Shown: positions 25,828 to 38,609, counted from the stretch's first letter. The stretch: DNA of 60,125 bases from Pygmaiobacter massiliensis (GCA_022778585.1 JALFTI010000005.1:1-60125), one strand, 5' to 3'. Numbers and translations are program-made. The notes: a model not told the origin generated them from the sequence alone.

Positions 25828-27141
25828 ATGATGGATTCCTTTGACGAGGTCTTTACCGCGGTCAAAGAATACTGTCGGGAACGGCTGGCGGAAGCCACCT
25901 ACCGCGTATTTATCCAGGACCTTACCCCCCTGTCGTTTGAAGGAGGGGTAGTAACCATATCTGCCCGAACTGACTTTCTGAAAAAAATTGTTGATGAGCG
26001 TTACCAGCCGCTGATCAAGGACGGGTTTCGCACCCTTTTGGGGTTTGATGTAGACCTGGAATTTGTAGTACCAAAAGCAGCAGCTGCCGCTGCTGCCGAA
26101 TCAGTTCCGGTACCGGCAGCGCCGGCGGGCAGCTACGCGTTTACCTTTGAAAATTTTATTGTGGGTTCCACCAACCGTTTCGCTCACGCGGCGGCTCAGG
26201 CTGTTGCTGCAAATCCTTCCGGTGCATATAACCCGCTGGTTATTTACGGCGATTCAGGGCTTGGCAAAACCCACCTGTTAAATGCCATTCGCATTGAAAT
26301 CAGCCGAAATTTTCCCGACTACAACATTGTTTATGTGGACGGCGAAGCCTTTACAAACGAAATTATTTCTGCTATCCGCAACTCTTCTACTGCAGATTTT
26401 CACCAAAAATATCGGGCAGCGGATGTATTGTTTGTCGATGACATTCAATTTATAGCCGGCAAAGAGTCTACCCAGGAAGAATTTTTCCACACCTTCAATA
26501 CATTGTATAACGCCGGCAAACAGATTGTACTAGCGACCGACCGGCCGCCCAAGGAGATTAAAAGCCTAGAAGACCGAATCCGCACCCGGATGGAATGGGG
26601 CCTTATTGCCGACATTCAGCCGCCCGATTTTGAAACCCGGGTTGCCATTATTCGCCGCAAGGCAGATCTTTTGGGGCTGGACATTTCAGACGAAGTGGCA
26701 GAGTACATTGCCAACAACCTGAAAAACAACATTCGCCAGCTGGAAGGCGCGGTTAAAAAGCTAAACGCCTACTACACACTGGAAGGAATTCCTCCGGTGG
26801 TGGGCGCGGCTCAAAACGCAATCAAAGATATTCTCAGCGAAAGCCAGCCGGTACCGGTTACCATTGAAAAAATTATCAGCGAAGTGGCCCGCACCTATAA
26901 CATCTCCCCGGCAGACATTCGCAGCATGAAACGCTCTTCCAATGTGTCGGAAGCACGCCAAACCAGCATGTACGCCATACAGGAGATCACTGGTATGACC
27001 CGCCAGGAAATTGGCCGGGAATTCGGCGGTCGAGATCATTCCACCGTAGTGTACGCCATCAAACAGGTCAAAAAGCAGATGGAAAAGGACCCGCGTTACA
27101 AAGAAGTGGTGGAAGATATCATTAAAAATGCTCGCACCTAA
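25828..27141 (+). CDS. dnaA: chromosomal replication initiator DnaA
   Basis: 437 aa. Domain I at residues 1-80, a short Ala/Pro-rich linker (II), AAA+ domain III with Walker A GDSGLGKTHLL near residue 142 and Walker B VLFVDDIQF, and domain IV with the box-binding signature GGRDHSTVVYAIKQV. It binds the DnaA boxes on both sides of its gene and opens oriC. ATG 25828 lies 7 nt after GGAAGGAG; the next ATG at 25831 is also possible. Confidence 0.97.
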   Translation: MMDSFDEVFTAVKEYCRERLAEATYRVFIQDLTPLSFEGGVVTISARTDFLKKIVDERYQPLIKDGFRTLLGFDVDLEFVVPKAAAAAAAESVPVPAAPAGSYAFTFENFIVGSTNRFAHAAAQAVAANPSGAYNPLVIYGDSGLGKTHLLNAIRIEISRNFPDYNIVYVDGEAFTNEIISAIRNSSTADFHQKYRAADVLFVDDIQFIAGKESTQEEFFHTFNTLYNAGKQIVLATDRPPKEIKSLEDRIRTRMEWGLIADIQPPDFETRVAIIRRKADLLGLDISDEVAEYIANNLKNNIRQLEGAVKKLNAYYTLEGIPPVVGAAQNAIKDILSESQPVPVTIEKIISEVARTYNISPADIRSMKRSSNVSEARQTSMYAIQEITGMTRQEIGREFGGRDHSTVVYAIKQVKKQMEKDPRYKEVVEDIIKNART

Positions 27142-27152
27142 AACTACTCTTT

Positions 27153-27310
27153 TTTTCAACAAAACTTTTCTTTTAAACCATTCACTTTTCAACACAAGGG
27201 TGGAAAATGACAAATCCATGTTGAAACCAACAGCTTTTCCACATGGAAACAAACACAGCCCAATCATCAATTTTTCCGATCATTACAAGGGGTCAGCTAT
27301 TCTTTCCACA
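27153..27310. other. dnaA-dnaN DnaA-box cluster (oriC part 2)
   Basis: In the 280-base gap: TTTTCAACA at 27153-27161 and 27186-27194, TTTTCCACC reverse at 27199-27207, GTTTCAACA reverse at 27219-27227, TTTTCCACA at 27235-27243 and a weaker CTTTCCACA at 27302-27310. With the cluster upstream of dnaA this makes a bipartite origin as in Bacillus. Confidence 0.8.
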
Positions 27311-27423
27311 ACTTAACAGCCCCTAATACTACTTCTGGTTTTAAAAGATTGTAACCTGACTAAAACAGCGTTTCTGCGCATTTTTGACCAAACAGGATGT
27401 GTAAAATCCAAGGAGGCGTTTTC

Positions 27424-28548
27424 ATGAAGATTCAATGCGATAAACAGGCCTTATCTGAAGCAATCAGCGGCGTATCCAAAGCTGTTACGCAGCGCTCTAA
27501 CTTTTCTGCACTGGAAGGCATTTTATTCCAGGCTGAACATGATAAGCTAACCCTTACCGGCTACGACCTGGAAATTGGCATTACCACCCAAATTGACGCA
27601 CAGGTAAAAGATGAAGGCAGCGTTGTATTAAATGCGCGTTTAGTAGGCGATATGGTTCGCCGGCTACCGGCAGACCTTGTGGAAATTGAATGCGGAGACA
27701 ACCTGTATACAACCATCAAAGGTGGGATTACCGAATACAACATTACCGGTATTTCGGCAAAAGAATATCCCGAACTTCCGGCAGCTGCCCTGCCCGGCGA
27801 AAACAAAGCCGATGTAACCGAAGCGCTTTCCATCAATGGGCAGATGCTGAAAGAGATGATTGAAACAACCATCTATGCAGTGAGCCAGGACGACAAAAAA
27901 CCTGCGCAGAACGGCGAGAAATTTGTTCTGGAAGAGGATAAGCTCACATTGGTTGCACTGGATGGATTCCGGCTGGCAATCTGTGAGAGACCTGTCAAAG
28001 CCAAAATTCCCATTTCCATGGTGATTCCTGCCAGAACGCTCAATGAACTGGCGCGCCTTGTGGGAGATTCGGATGAAGATGTGAGCATAACGGTGAGCCG
28101 CCGCTATGTGGTATTCACAGTGAGAAGTTATTTGATCATTAGCAGATTACTGGATGACGCATTTTTAGATTACAAACGAACCTTAAATCCCAATCATGTA
28201 ACCCGTGTTGTGGTGGATGTGCGCCAATTCTGCGACTGCATTGAGCGTGCCAGCCTTTTGATTACCGAACGGCTAAAAAACCCCCTGCGCATTACCTTCG
28301 GCGAACAGCTCACTGTCCGCTGCCAGACAGATTTGGGAAAGGTAATGGACTCCATTGACTGCCAGTTTGAAGGAGAGAACATGGAGGTCGGCTTTAATAA
28401 CCGTTACCTTTTGGATGCGCTGCGCAATTCTGGCAGTGATAAAGTTGCGCTGGAATTGGCAGGACCACTGGCTCCGGTTAAGGTACTGCCGGTAGAAGGG
28501 ACTGACTTTTTGTTTTTGGTTATGCCGGTGCGGTTTAAAAATGACTGA
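27424..28548 (+). CDS. dnaN: DNA polymerase III sliding clamp (beta subunit)
   Basis: 374 aa, three similar clamp domains. Starts MKIQCDKQALSEAISGVSKAV; later LVALDGFRLAICE and a C-terminal VEGTDFLFLVMPVRF typical of the clamp. It encircles DNA and tethers the polymerase. ATG 27424 follows AAGGAGG by 7 nt. Confidence 0.96.
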   Translation: MKIQCDKQALSEAISGVSKAVTQRSNFSALEGILFQAEHDKLTLTGYDLEIGITTQIDAQVKDEGSVVLNARLVGDMVRRLPADLVEIECGDNLYTTIKGGITEYNITGISAKEYPELPAAALPGENKADVTEALSINGQMLKEMIETTIYAVSQDDKKPAQNGEKFVLEEDKLTLVALDGFRLAICERPVKAKIPISMVIPARTLNELARLVGDSDEDVSITVSRRYVVFTVRSYLIISRLLDDAFLDYKRTLNPNHVTRVVVDVRQFCDCIERASLLITERLKNPLRITFGEQLTVRCQTDLGKVMDSIDCQFEGENMEVGFNNRYLLDALRNSGSDKVALELAGPLAPVKVLPVEGTDFLFLVMPVRFKND

Positions 28549-28596
28549 CCGGACTTTTTAAAGATTACAGCATCAGCATAACAAAGGAAGGCCATT

Positions 28597-28815
28597 ATGA
28601 AAAAAGAAAAGGTATCCATTCAAACCGAATTCATCAAGCTGGACTCCCTCTTAAAATATGCCAACCTGCTTGCCACCGGGGGCGAAGCAAAGCTTGCCAT
28701 ACAGGATGGCCTGGTAAAGGTAAACGGCGAAGTATGTACCATGCGAGGGAAAAAAATTCGTCCAGGGGATCAAATTGAAATAGAAGACTACCTGGTGGAG
28801 GTAACCAAAGCGTGA
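28597..28815 (+). CDS. yaaA: S4-domain RNA-binding protein YaaA
   Basis: 72 aa. One S4 domain ([20 protein letters not shown] ... VKVNGEV ... [11 protein letters not shown]). Always found between dnaN and recF in Firmicutes; a ribosome assembly role is proposed for the family. The stop overlaps the recF start by 4 nt (GTGA). Confidence 0.92.
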   Translation: MKKEKVSIQTEFIKLDSLLKYANLLATGGEAKLAIQDGLVKVNGEVCTMRGKKIRPGDQIEIEDYLVEVTKA

Positions 28816-29903
28816 TTTTGACCGAACACCGGGTGCAAAATTACCGCAATATTGTAAGCGCACAGTTTTCTCCGGACCCTGCCCTTACAGTAATCTGCGG
28901 AGCCAACGGCCAGGGGAAAACCAATCTTCTGGAAAGTATTTGGCTGGTTTGCGGCGCAAAAAGCTTTCGCCAAAGCAAAGATCAGGACCTTGTCCAAAAA
29001 GGAGAAGAATTTGCGCTGATAGAATCAACCGCACAGGATAAAACTGGGGAAAAACTGGAATTTCGAATTGCCATTGGCGGTGAAAATGCTTCCAAACATG
29101 GGCGTTACGCCAAGCTGAATGGAATGGAAATGGGCCGGGCCACAAACCTTGCCGGCCATTTTTTTGCAGTGGTGTTTGCTCCGGGGCATCTTTCTCTAGT
29201 AAAAGGCTCTCCAGAAGAGCGGCGCCGTTTTCTAGATGCTGCACTCTGCCAGCTTTACCCTCGTTACCGGGAACTTTACCGCCGATACCTGCACAGCCTT
29301 CGGCAAAAAAACGCACTTTTAAAGGATGCAGGCCATTTTGGAGGAGTCTGGCAGCTGTTGGACAGTTTTGACCAGCAGTTGGCTCAAGCTGGCAGCGAGC
29401 TGTGCTGTTTTCGGTATCAATACCTTCAGGGTCTTTTTGAAATTGCGCAAAATACCTATGCAGGTATTTCTTCCCAAAGTGAAAGCTGCCGTTTTCTTTA
29501 TACTCCCACTGCCGATTCTGCCGACGCGATGATGCAGAAACTTTTTGATTCCCGTTCTGCGGATTTAAAAGCAGGTTTTTGCACTGTAGGTCCCCACCGG
29601 GAAGATATTCAAATAGAAATTGGAGGTACACAGGCCCGCAGCTTTGCAAGCCAGGGCCAGCAGCGCAGTGCGGTGCTTAGCCTTAAACTGGCCGAAGCCG
29701 CTATGATTGAACGCATCACCGGCGCAAGCCCGGCTATTTTGCTGGATGATGTGTTGAGCGAGCTGGATAAAGACAGACAGGCTTTTTTATTGGGAAACAT
29801 TGAGGGGCGGCAGGTGTTTTTAACCAGTTGCGATGAAACCCTCGTCACAGGCAAAGCCGGAAGCGTGTACCGTATGGAAAAAGGTTGCCTTTTTCCGGCT
29901 TGA
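28812..29903 (+). CDS. recF: DNA replication and repair protein RecF
   Basis: 363 aa. ABC-type ATPase of the SMC-like group: VQNYRNI near the start, Walker [14 protein letters not shown], signature [17 protein letters not shown], Walker [12 protein letters not shown]. Loads RecA at gaps with RecO and RecR. Uses GTG 28812, coupled to yaaA. Confidence 0.95.
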   Translation: MILTEHRVQNYRNIVSAQFSPDPALTVICGANGQGKTNLLESIWLVCGAKSFRQSKDQDLVQKGEEFALIESTAQDKTGEKLEFRIAIGGENASKHGRYAKLNGMEMGRATNLAGHFFAVVFAPGHLSLVKGSPEERRRFLDAALCQLYPRYRELYRRYLHSLRQKNALLKDAGHFGGVWQLLDSFDQQLAQAGSELCCFRYQYLQGLFEIAQNTYAGISSQSESCRFLYTPTADSADAMMQKLFDSRSADLKAGFCTVGPHREDIQIEIGGTQARSFASQGQQRSAVLSLKLAEAAMIERITGASPAILLDDVLSELDKDRQAFLLGNIEGRQVFLTSCDETLVTGKAGSVYRMEKGCLFPA

Positions 29904-29931
29904 CGGAGTTGACATAAAAGGAGAAAACAAA

Positions 29932-30198
29932 ATGTATCTGCACCTCGGTACTGATGTGATTATTCGCACACGGGATATTTTGGGGATATTTGACCTGGAT
30001 ACCTCCACTATTTCGCCGCATACCCGGGCTTATCTGCGCAAGGCGGAACTGGAAGGAAGAGTGGTAAATGTAACCAGCGATCTTCCAAAAAGTTTTATTG
30101 TAACAGCCCAAAAGCGGCCGGTTATTTATATTTCTCAAATATCAGCCGGAACTTTAAAAAAGCGCAGCGGCTATATTGACGGAATTAAAAATATATAA
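29932..30198 (+). CDS. remB: RemB-type extracellular matrix regulator (DUF370)
   Basis: 88 aa from ATG 29932 (AAAGGAG 8 nt upstream). MYLHLGTDVIIRTRDILGIFDLD and SFIVTAQKRPVIYISQIS are the DUF370 hallmarks. Family members are small DNA-binding regulators of matrix and secreted-protein genes. Its place between recF and gyrB is standard for Clostridia and Bacilli. Confidence 0.9.
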   Translation: MYLHLGTDVIIRTRDILGIFDLDTSTISPHTRAYLRKAELEGRVVNVTSDLPKSFIVTAQKRPVIYISQISAGTLKKRSGYIDGIKNI

Positions 30199-30205
30199 AA
30201 ATGTT

Positions 30206-32252
<2,047 letters not shown>

Positions 32253-32269
32253 CGAAAGGAGCCTTAAAA

Positions 32270-34813
32270 ATGCAGGAAGAATATATTATGACCCCCGGCT
32301 CCGGCACAAAGGTGATTGTCAGGGATGTTCAAAAAGAGATTGAGACAGCCTTTTTGGATTATTCCATGTCGGTTATTGTTTCCCGTGCACTGCCGGATGT
32401 CCGCGACGGGCTGAAGCCTGTACACCGGCGTATCCTTTATACCATGCACGAGCGAGGAAACGACCCCAGTCACCCTTATCGCAAATCAGCCGATACGGTA
32501 GGTGCCGTGCTGGGCAGCTATCACCCGCATGGTGATGCTTCGGTTTATGACGCCATGGTCCGTCTTGCACAGGATTTTTCTCTGCGTTACCCGCTGGTGG
32601 ACGGCCAGGGTAACTTTGGTAGTGTGGATGGAGACCCGGCTGCTGCTTACCGGTATACCGAAGCAAGGATGAGCAAAATTGCAACAGAAATGCTCACCGA
32701 TATTGACAAAGAAACCATCGATTGGGCCCCAAACTTTGATGAAACCAAAAAGGAGCCCAGCGTATTGCCCAGCCGCTTTCCAAACCTTTTAGTAAACGGC
32801 AGCCAGGGCATTGCGGTGGGCATGGCTACCAATATTCCGCCTCACAATCTGCAAGAGGTGGTAGACGGCTGTGTAGCTTTAATTGACCACCCTGATCTGG
32901 AATTGGCCGGCTTAATGGAGTATATCAAAGGGCCGGACTTCCCCACTGCCGGTATTATTATGGGGCGCAGCGGTATTCGTGCAGCTTATGCTACCGGCCG
33001 CGGCAAAATTACACTGCGGGGCCGGGCCGAAATTGTAGAAAAGCCAAACGGCAAAAGTGAAATTATTATTACCGAAATTCCTTATATGGTCAATAAGGCC
33101 CGTATGATCAGCGATATTGCCGAACGGGTCAAAAATAAGCAGATCGACGGCATTGCAGATATTGTGGACGAGACAAACCGCAAGGGTATGCGGATTGTGA
33201 TTGACCTGAAAAAGGATGCAAATGCCCAGGTTGTGCTGAACCGATTGTACCAGTATACCAAACTGCAGGATACAGTCGGGGTTATTATGCTGGCGCTGGA
33301 CAACGGCATTCCCCGCATTATGACCTTAAAGGAGATGCTGGAAAAATATATCCGGTTCCAGGATGAGGTCATTCGCCGGCGCACTCAGTTTGATCTGAAA
33401 AAAGCCCAGGACCGAGCTCATATTCTGGAAGGGCTCAAGCGGGCTACGGATATTGTGGATGAAATTATTGCCACCATTCGCAGCTGTAAAGGCGGAAAGC
33501 CGGAAGCAAAAGCCGCCATTATGCAGGCGTTTGAGTTTGACGACCCGCAGGCAACCGCTATCGTAAATTTCCAGTTAGGTCAGTTGGCCGGACTTGAAAT
33601 TTTAAAAATCGAAAACGAGCTGTCTGAGCTGAATGAAAAAATTGAAAATTGGGTAGCTTTGTTGGCGGATGATGCCAAAGTGTTGGCTTTGGTCAAACAG
33701 GAGCTTTTGGATATCCGCCAGAGATTCGGCGATGAGCGGCGAACCGAAATTGCGGCTGTTTCGGGAGAGGTAGATATTGAAGACCTGATTCCTGAAGAGG
33801 ACTGCGTTTATACCTTGACCCATTACGGATATGTAAAACGCCAGCCTGCGGATGCATACCATACCCAGCGCCGCGGAGGCCGCGGTATTAGTGCACTTTC
33901 CCGCCGGGATGAAGATTTTGTGGAAGAACTATTTGTTGGTTCTACCCATGACTATATTTTGTTTGTCACTAATACGGGCAGAGTTTTCCGCATTAAGGGG
34001 TATGAGGTTCCGGAAGGAAGCCGCCAGTCCCGTGGGGGAAATATTGTCAATATTCTAGCTTTGGCTGAAGGCGAAAAGGTTACCAGTATGCTGAAGGTCA
34101 GCCGCGATAAAGATGCCAGTGGGTATTTGGTTATGATTACCCGCAATGGTACCATCAAGCGCACCAGCATGGCGGAATATCAAAATATCCGCAAAAGCGG
34201 TTTGATTGCCATTGGTTTGGAAGAGAACGATCAGTTGGCTTGGTCCCGCATTACCACCGGCAACGATCAGTTGATTGTTGCTACGCACAACGGTATGGCT
34301 ATTCGGTTTGAAGAGACTGACCTGCGGCCTCTTTCCCGCACTGCCCACGGTGTTCGGGCTGTTATGTTGGAAAAAGACGATTATGTGGTGGGCATGTCAA
34401 TTGTTCGCCCGGAAAGCGAGCTGCTCACCATTACAGAGAATGGTCAGGGACGCCGTACTCCGGTGGAAGATTATCGGGTTCAGTTCCGTGGCGGCAAGGG
34501 TATTCGCAACTATGACCTGGAAAAGGGTGCTGTAGCCGGCGTAAAGGTTGTGGATCCGGATGATGATATTATTTTGATTTCGAAGGATGGAGTTATCATC
34601 CGTATGCATGTAAGGGATATTAACAGCCAAAGCCGATATGCCAGCGGCGTAAGGGTTATGAGACTGGCTGAAGGTGATAAGGTTGTAACGGTGGCAAGAA
34701 CCCCGCACGGAGCCAGTGAAGAGACAGAAGAAGATTTGGACCGTTCGGATGATTGTGCAGAAGCTACTGCCGAAGAATTGACTGACCAGCAAGCAGAGGA
34801 TATGGGGCTGTAA
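32270..34813 (+). CDS. gyrA: DNA gyrase subunit A
   Basis: 847 aa. Winged-helix core with catalytic Tyr129 in [10 protein letters not shown], then a coiled-coil tower and a C-terminal beta-pinwheel with the GyrA box QRRGGRG near residue 530. The quinolone region reads [14 protein letters not shown], so the position equal to E. coli Ser83 is Ala90, while Asp87 is kept. Follows gyrB by 17 nt and is closed by a strong terminator. Confidence 0.97.
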   Translation: MQEEYIMTPGSGTKVIVRDVQKEIETAFLDYSMSVIVSRALPDVRDGLKPVHRRILYTMHERGNDPSHPYRKSADTVGAVLGSYHPHGDASVYDAMVRLAQDFSLRYPLVDGQGNFGSVDGDPAAAYRYTEARMSKIATEMLTDIDKETIDWAPNFDETKKEPSVLPSRFPNLLVNGSQGIAVGMATNIPPHNLQEVVDGCVALIDHPDLELAGLMEYIKGPDFPTAGIIMGRSGIRAAYATGRGKITLRGRAEIVEKPNGKSEIIITEIPYMVNKARMISDIAERVKNKQIDGIADIVDETNRKGMRIVIDLKKDANAQVVLNRLYQYTKLQDTVGVIMLALDNGIPRIMTLKEMLEKYIRFQDEVIRRRTQFDLKKAQDRAHILEGLKRATDIVDEIIATIRSCKGGKPEAKAAIMQAFEFDDPQATAIVNFQLGQLAGLEILKIENELSELNEKIENWVALLADDAKVLALVKQELLDIRQRFGDERRTEIAAVSGEVDIEDLIPEEDCVYTLTHYGYVKRQPADAYHTQRRGGRGISALSRRDEDFVEELFVGSTHDYILFVTNTGRVFRIKGYEVPEGSRQSRGGNIVNILALAEGEKVTSMLKVSRDKDASGYLVMITRNGTIKRTSMAEYQNIRKSGLIAIGLEENDQLAWSRITTGNDQLIVATHNGMAIRFEETDLRPLSRTAHGVRAVMLEKDDYVVGMSIVRPESELLTITENGQGRRTPVEDYRVQFRGGKGIRNYDLEKGAVAGVKVVDPDDDIILISKDGVIIRMHVRDINSQSRYASGVRVMRLAEGDKVVTVARTPHGASEETEEDLDRSDDCAEATAEELTDQQAEDMGL

Positions 34814-34861
34814 GGTTTTTATCCAGGCAAATATATAGCCTGCCTTTCCTTTGTATTAGGT

Positions 34862-34902
34862 AAAAAATCCCGGGAATCTTTTAAAGATTCCCGGGATTTT
34901 TT
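34862..34902 (+). terminator. terminator of gyrB-gyrA
   Basis: AAAAAATCCCGGGAATCTTT / AAAGATTCCCGGGATTTTTT with almost no loop, 48 nt after gyrA. The rest of the gap to 35134 holds nothing recognisable. Confidence 0.93.
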
Positions 34903-35134
34903 GATTGAGAGGTTTGAAGAAGAAAAATGGCTATTGTTTTGCCTTAAAAAACTGCCCCGCTGCAGTTTTTAAAGTATGAGTGAAAAAGCTTAGTTTACCT
35001 TTTAAAAATTACCCTGTTGTAATTTATAATGGTATACGAGACATAAATGAATTTTTGCTAGTTTTAGAAGATGAATTAGAGTATTTTTTACTGTTGTACC
35101 CATCAAAGAGAATGGTATAAAACATTATGCTGTT

Positions 35135-35314
35135 TTAATAATTCTGTTTGGGACGGAACGAAGCACATTCGGTGTGTTCGCTGTTCTGTGCTTTCTGGCA
35201 GCCGCAGGAACAAATCTCAATGCGGTCCAACGCGCAGCAAGGTTCGCAGTCACAGTGGTTTGCACACTCATCAATGGTGCATTCAATGCTGTGGTTTGCA
35301 TGGCTTTTATTCAT
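35135..35314 (-). CDS. DUF1540 small cysteine-rich protein
   Basis: 59 aa from ATG 35314 (GAAGGAG upstream). Nine Cys in CTIDECANHCDCEPCCALDR and CSCGCQ, the DUF1540 pattern, a short metal-binding-like domain common in Clostridia. Function unknown. Confidence 0.85.
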   Translation of the reverse strand: MNKSHANHSIECTIDECANHCDCEPCCALDRIEICSCGCQKAQNSEHTECASFRPKQNY

Positions 35315-35490
35315 AATAAAACACTCCTTCCAAAATAAAGCAGGCTGTAAACCTGGCGTTTTGCAGGCTATAAACAAAAAAGCCTACACACAAAGTATGG
35401 CGCGTTGCAGTAAAAATATACGCAAAGCAAAAAAACAAATATCGTATAAAAAACAAATGCTTTGTATTAATTGTATAGCTTTTCCAATAA

Positions 35491-35529
35491 AAAACCCCGT
35501 CAATACAGTTCTTTGTAATGACGGGGTTT
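35491..35529 (-). terminator. terminator of the surface-protein gene
   Basis: AAACCCCGTCA / TGACGGGGTTT with a 17-nt imperfect loop; on the minus strand followed by TTTTTTATT, 8 nt after the surface protein stop. Confidence 0.8.
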
Positions 35530-35536
35530 GCATTTT

Positions 35537-38110
35537 TTATTGTTTTTTCCTGTGCATAGCAAAAAGGCTAATCAATATCATAGTGTTAATTGCAAATAAT
35601 CCTGCCCACAAAACAAGATTGCTGTCATCGCCCGTTTGAGGAGTGCTTGCAACAGAAGATGAAGAAGAGTCAGAAACTGGAGTGGAAGGTGTCGTTTCGG
35701 CAACCTTAATGGTAAATTGTGCAGCTGCTGTTCCAGTTTTGAAAACGATGGCTAAAGAATGTTCCCCAGCAGACAAGGTTTTTAAGTAAGAGTTATTCAA
35801 GGTAATAATAGTACTGCCTTCTTTGACTGTGTAGTTGACAGGGGCAAGGTCTTTTCCGTCTACCTGTACTTTGATAAAATCCTAAAAAGCGGCATTGGAT
35901 ATGAAGGTTAGCTCATCGTTACTACCTTCTTGCCAGATACTATTTGCACCAGATGTTATAGAAGGTTTATAATTGGGATTGGCCGCACCGCAGACGGTTC
36001 ACTTGCCGTTCTCATACTTGTGGCCGGTGGCCGGAATGTCAGCAAGCACCTTTGTCTGTGTCTCTGCCCAATCGGCCTCAAAGGTAGCCGTATAGGTGGT
36101 TTCGCCCATCTGGGTGCAGGTCGGTGCTTTGGTCTGTGCGCCTGTTACCGTTAAAGTGGCTGTTTCGGCATGAGTGCTGTCATTTTTGCAGGTACGGGTA
36201 GCAGTACAGGTGCTTCCGCCATCGCTCCATGTGTAAACCGCATCATTCCAATCGTGACCGATTTCACTGATAATCCACGAATCCTTTTCGATTTCGGTAT
36301 CACCGTTGGCGTCGCTGAAGTATTTACCGCAGGTGTCGCAAGTCCAGTATTCTTCGTTTCCATTCACTATGCAGGTTGGTGCTTTATATTCGGTCTTTAC
36401 CAAATTATGTTTTACCGTGAGAAGAGTGGCATCAATTGTTACTTCGTCTATACTGTTTTTCACAACACAACGGTATTGAATGCCGCTCATGTCCATTGTG
36501 GTTTTCCCTGTGGTATAGGTGGCGTTGGTTTCGCCTGCAATATCTGTCCAACTATTTCCGTTATCGGTGCTTTGCTGCCACTGATAGGACAACGGCTCGG
36601 TGCCGGTGACTTCCACGGTAAAGGTGGCAGTTTCATTTTCTTTTATTTCCACATCTTGTGGTTGGGTGGTAATAGTGGGGGCGATTTTGAGCGTGTCATT
36701 GCCGGTCGGTGTGCCTTCCAGCTTTCCGCCGCTCTCTACAGTGATTGTGCCATCGTTGGTCAAAGTTGTTCCCTCCGGCACGGTCAGGCTGGCGTCCTTT
36801 CCGATGGTCAGGGTTTCATCCGTACCGATCTCCAAGTCCTCCTGCAAGGTCACATCGCCGTACACGGTGCCGCTCTTGCTGTCAAAGACGATACCGCCGT
36901 TGCCATCGCTGCCTGCACCAACCTGAACACCCGTTCCCGAATTTCTAGTCATTATTCTACTGTTTCTTGTATCCACCACTGCGTTGTCGCTGACGGTCAG
37001 GCTGGAAGTGCCAGCATTGTTCGTGTCAGACCAATAATAGTAAATTCCGACATAACCATTGCCACCGGTGGTCAGGCTGCCATTATTTACCGTAATAGTA
37101 GAAGTGGATGATGCATCGGTACTAGAGATTAGATAAACTCCATACTGGGCAGGAGATGAAGCTGTAACATCCGCACTGTCGATATTCAGGTTCATATTCT
37201 TTGAACTACAAAGCGTAATTCCTGAATTACTCCCTTTCGGTTCGACATCTAAGCTGCCAGGACCCGCAATAGACAAGGAGACATCTCCAGTCGTGGACTC
37301 TACACGAATCCCGCCGGTTCCCGTTATGGTACTCGTTCCTTGGGATACTACTATTTTGAGAAAAACATCGGCAGTTTGACTAAAGGCAATCACGATACCG
37401 TCATAGGTGTAACCTTCTGCAACATTCACAGTTTGATTGTTAGTAATCTCCGCCTCATTTAGCGTAAGGGTGAAGGTGTCGGCGTCATAGGAAAACTGAC
37501 CGTTGGCAGATTCTGTACCGTCAACCTTTGTCCAAGTTCCATTTTGGTTTTCATAGCAGCCGCTTTTTGTGATTTGCTGACCGCCTATAAACAGCTTAAT
37601 TTCGCCGGTTCGCAAAGTTGGTGCTGTCAACAACAGAGCTGCACCGACACAAACCTTGTCCAGTTTGGCACCCTCCGCCGAGCAGACGGGGCAATCCGCA
37701 TTGATTTCTTCCTCGGTGCAGAGGGTTTCACAGGTACATTCTTCCGGCTGTGCGTCGGACGGAGCCTCTGGGTTCCCGCTGTCCTGCGGGTTGCAGACCT
37801 CACAAACAAAGGTGCAGGGCGTTCCCTCTGTGGCGGGAACATAGCCGCAGGCTTCGTCGTGGGTGTGATTGCAGGCTTCCGGGTCAGTCAGCCCGCCTCA
37901 ATTCTCGTCGTGTTCATGGGAACAAGAGATTTCCGCTGTCCCCTCGGTGTAGCCGCAGCTTTCGTCATGCTGGGTGTGGTGTTCACACAGCCCGCTTGTG
38001 CTTGTGACAATGCCGCTGTCCTGTACGCCTGCTTTGGTAAACGCCATCGTCGGCATCAGGGACACGATCATGCACAGGCTGACAACTGCTGCAAACAATC
38101 GCTTTTTCAT
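35537..38110 (-). pseudogene. wall-anchored multidomain surface protein interrupted by three in-frame stops
   Basis: One continuous frame of 857 codons. Signal peptide MKKRLFAAVVSLCMIVSLMP, then Cys/His-rich repeats (CEHHTQHDESCGY, CSHEHDEN, CNHTHDEACGY), a long beta-rich Thr/Ser/Gly region, an Ig-like domain (TITTQPQDVEIKENETATF to YRCVVKNS), a zinc-ribbon-like repeat (APTCTQMGETTYTATF ... ADIPATGHKYENGK), an X2-like domain and a sorting signal TPQTGDD plus hydrophobic helix and RKKQ. Stops: TGA 37898-37900 and TGA 35999-36001, both where Cys is expected (HDEN-GG, GK-TVCGAA), and TAG 35882-35884 (NAAF-DF). No frameshift. Probably a recent nonsense pseudogene. Confidence 0.85.
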
Positions 38111-38159
38111 TTTGTTTCCGCCTTTGTCTTTTCCTTACGGCAGGCGAAATGTCTTCACG

Positions 38160-38226
38160 CTCCCAATTGTGAGTTGGGAGTATGGCAATAGTAGCTGCAG
38201 GAACTACGGTACCTGCATTCATCGCC
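38160..38226 (-). ncRNA. structured leader RNA of the surface-protein gene, class unknown
   Basis: On the minus strand: outer stem GGCGAT (38221-38226) with ATTGCC (38184-38189), nested stem GCAGG (38212-38216) with CCTGC (38197-38201), loop GUAG (38204-38207) able to pair with CUAC (38191-38194) as a pseudoknot, then stem CTCCCAA/TTGGGAG (38160-38180). It lies 50 nt before the start codon. I do not recognise a riboswitch class; folding is by eye. Confidence 0.45.
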
Positions 38227-38290
38227 CCGAAAATTCGTTAAGTGGCTTTTATTATTTTTCTCAAACTCCGTATAACAAAAGAAAAAATTT

Positions 38291-38335
38291 GTATGGAGGA
38301 ACCTCCATACAGAAGAGAGGCATGCCTCTCTTCTG
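38291..38335. repeat. twin perfect palindromes
   Basis: GTATGGAGG-AA-CCTCCATAC (38291-38310) directly followed by the 24-nt palindrome AGAAGAGAGGCA-TGCCTCTCTTCT (38311-38334). On the minus strand they are followed by AAATTTTTTC, so the pair could act as a terminator or attenuator ahead of the surface gene. The rest of 38336-38609 is AT-rich and empty. Confidence 0.6.
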
Positions 38336-38609
38336 TAATTTTCTATTCGCCGAAGCGTACAGTTTGTCCGGAATTTTTTTATTATATTATAAAATTTGCG
38401 GTTTAAAATCACCCGTTTTTAGGATAAAATGGGTATTTAAAACGCTAAAATTAGCATATTGTATGATAATTTTTACCAGATACTTTAAGTAGATTTGTTA
38501 TGGCATTGGTTTTATTTAGCATTGTAAATTTTTTTGAAAACAGTGTCTCAAAGGTACTATAATAAATTGCGTTCTTATTACAAAAGGCTTTTAGATTATT
38601 TGCTGCAGC

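Noticed and set aside
27230-27246. Extra parS site in the dnaA-dnaN gap
   Set aside because: TTTTCCACATGGAAAC differs from the local parS form at the outer bases and is better read as a DnaA box.
37627-37842. 71-codon Arg-rich frame inside the surface-protein region
   Set aside because: It is an alternate frame of the Cys-rich part of the interrupted surface protein.
35537-38110. Selenocysteine or a reassigned TGA code as explanation for the stops at Cys positions
   Set aside because: TGA ends normal genes here (e.g. at 1257 and 28548 region), one of the three stops is TAG, and surface Cys repeats are not known Sec sites. Nonsense mutation is simpler.
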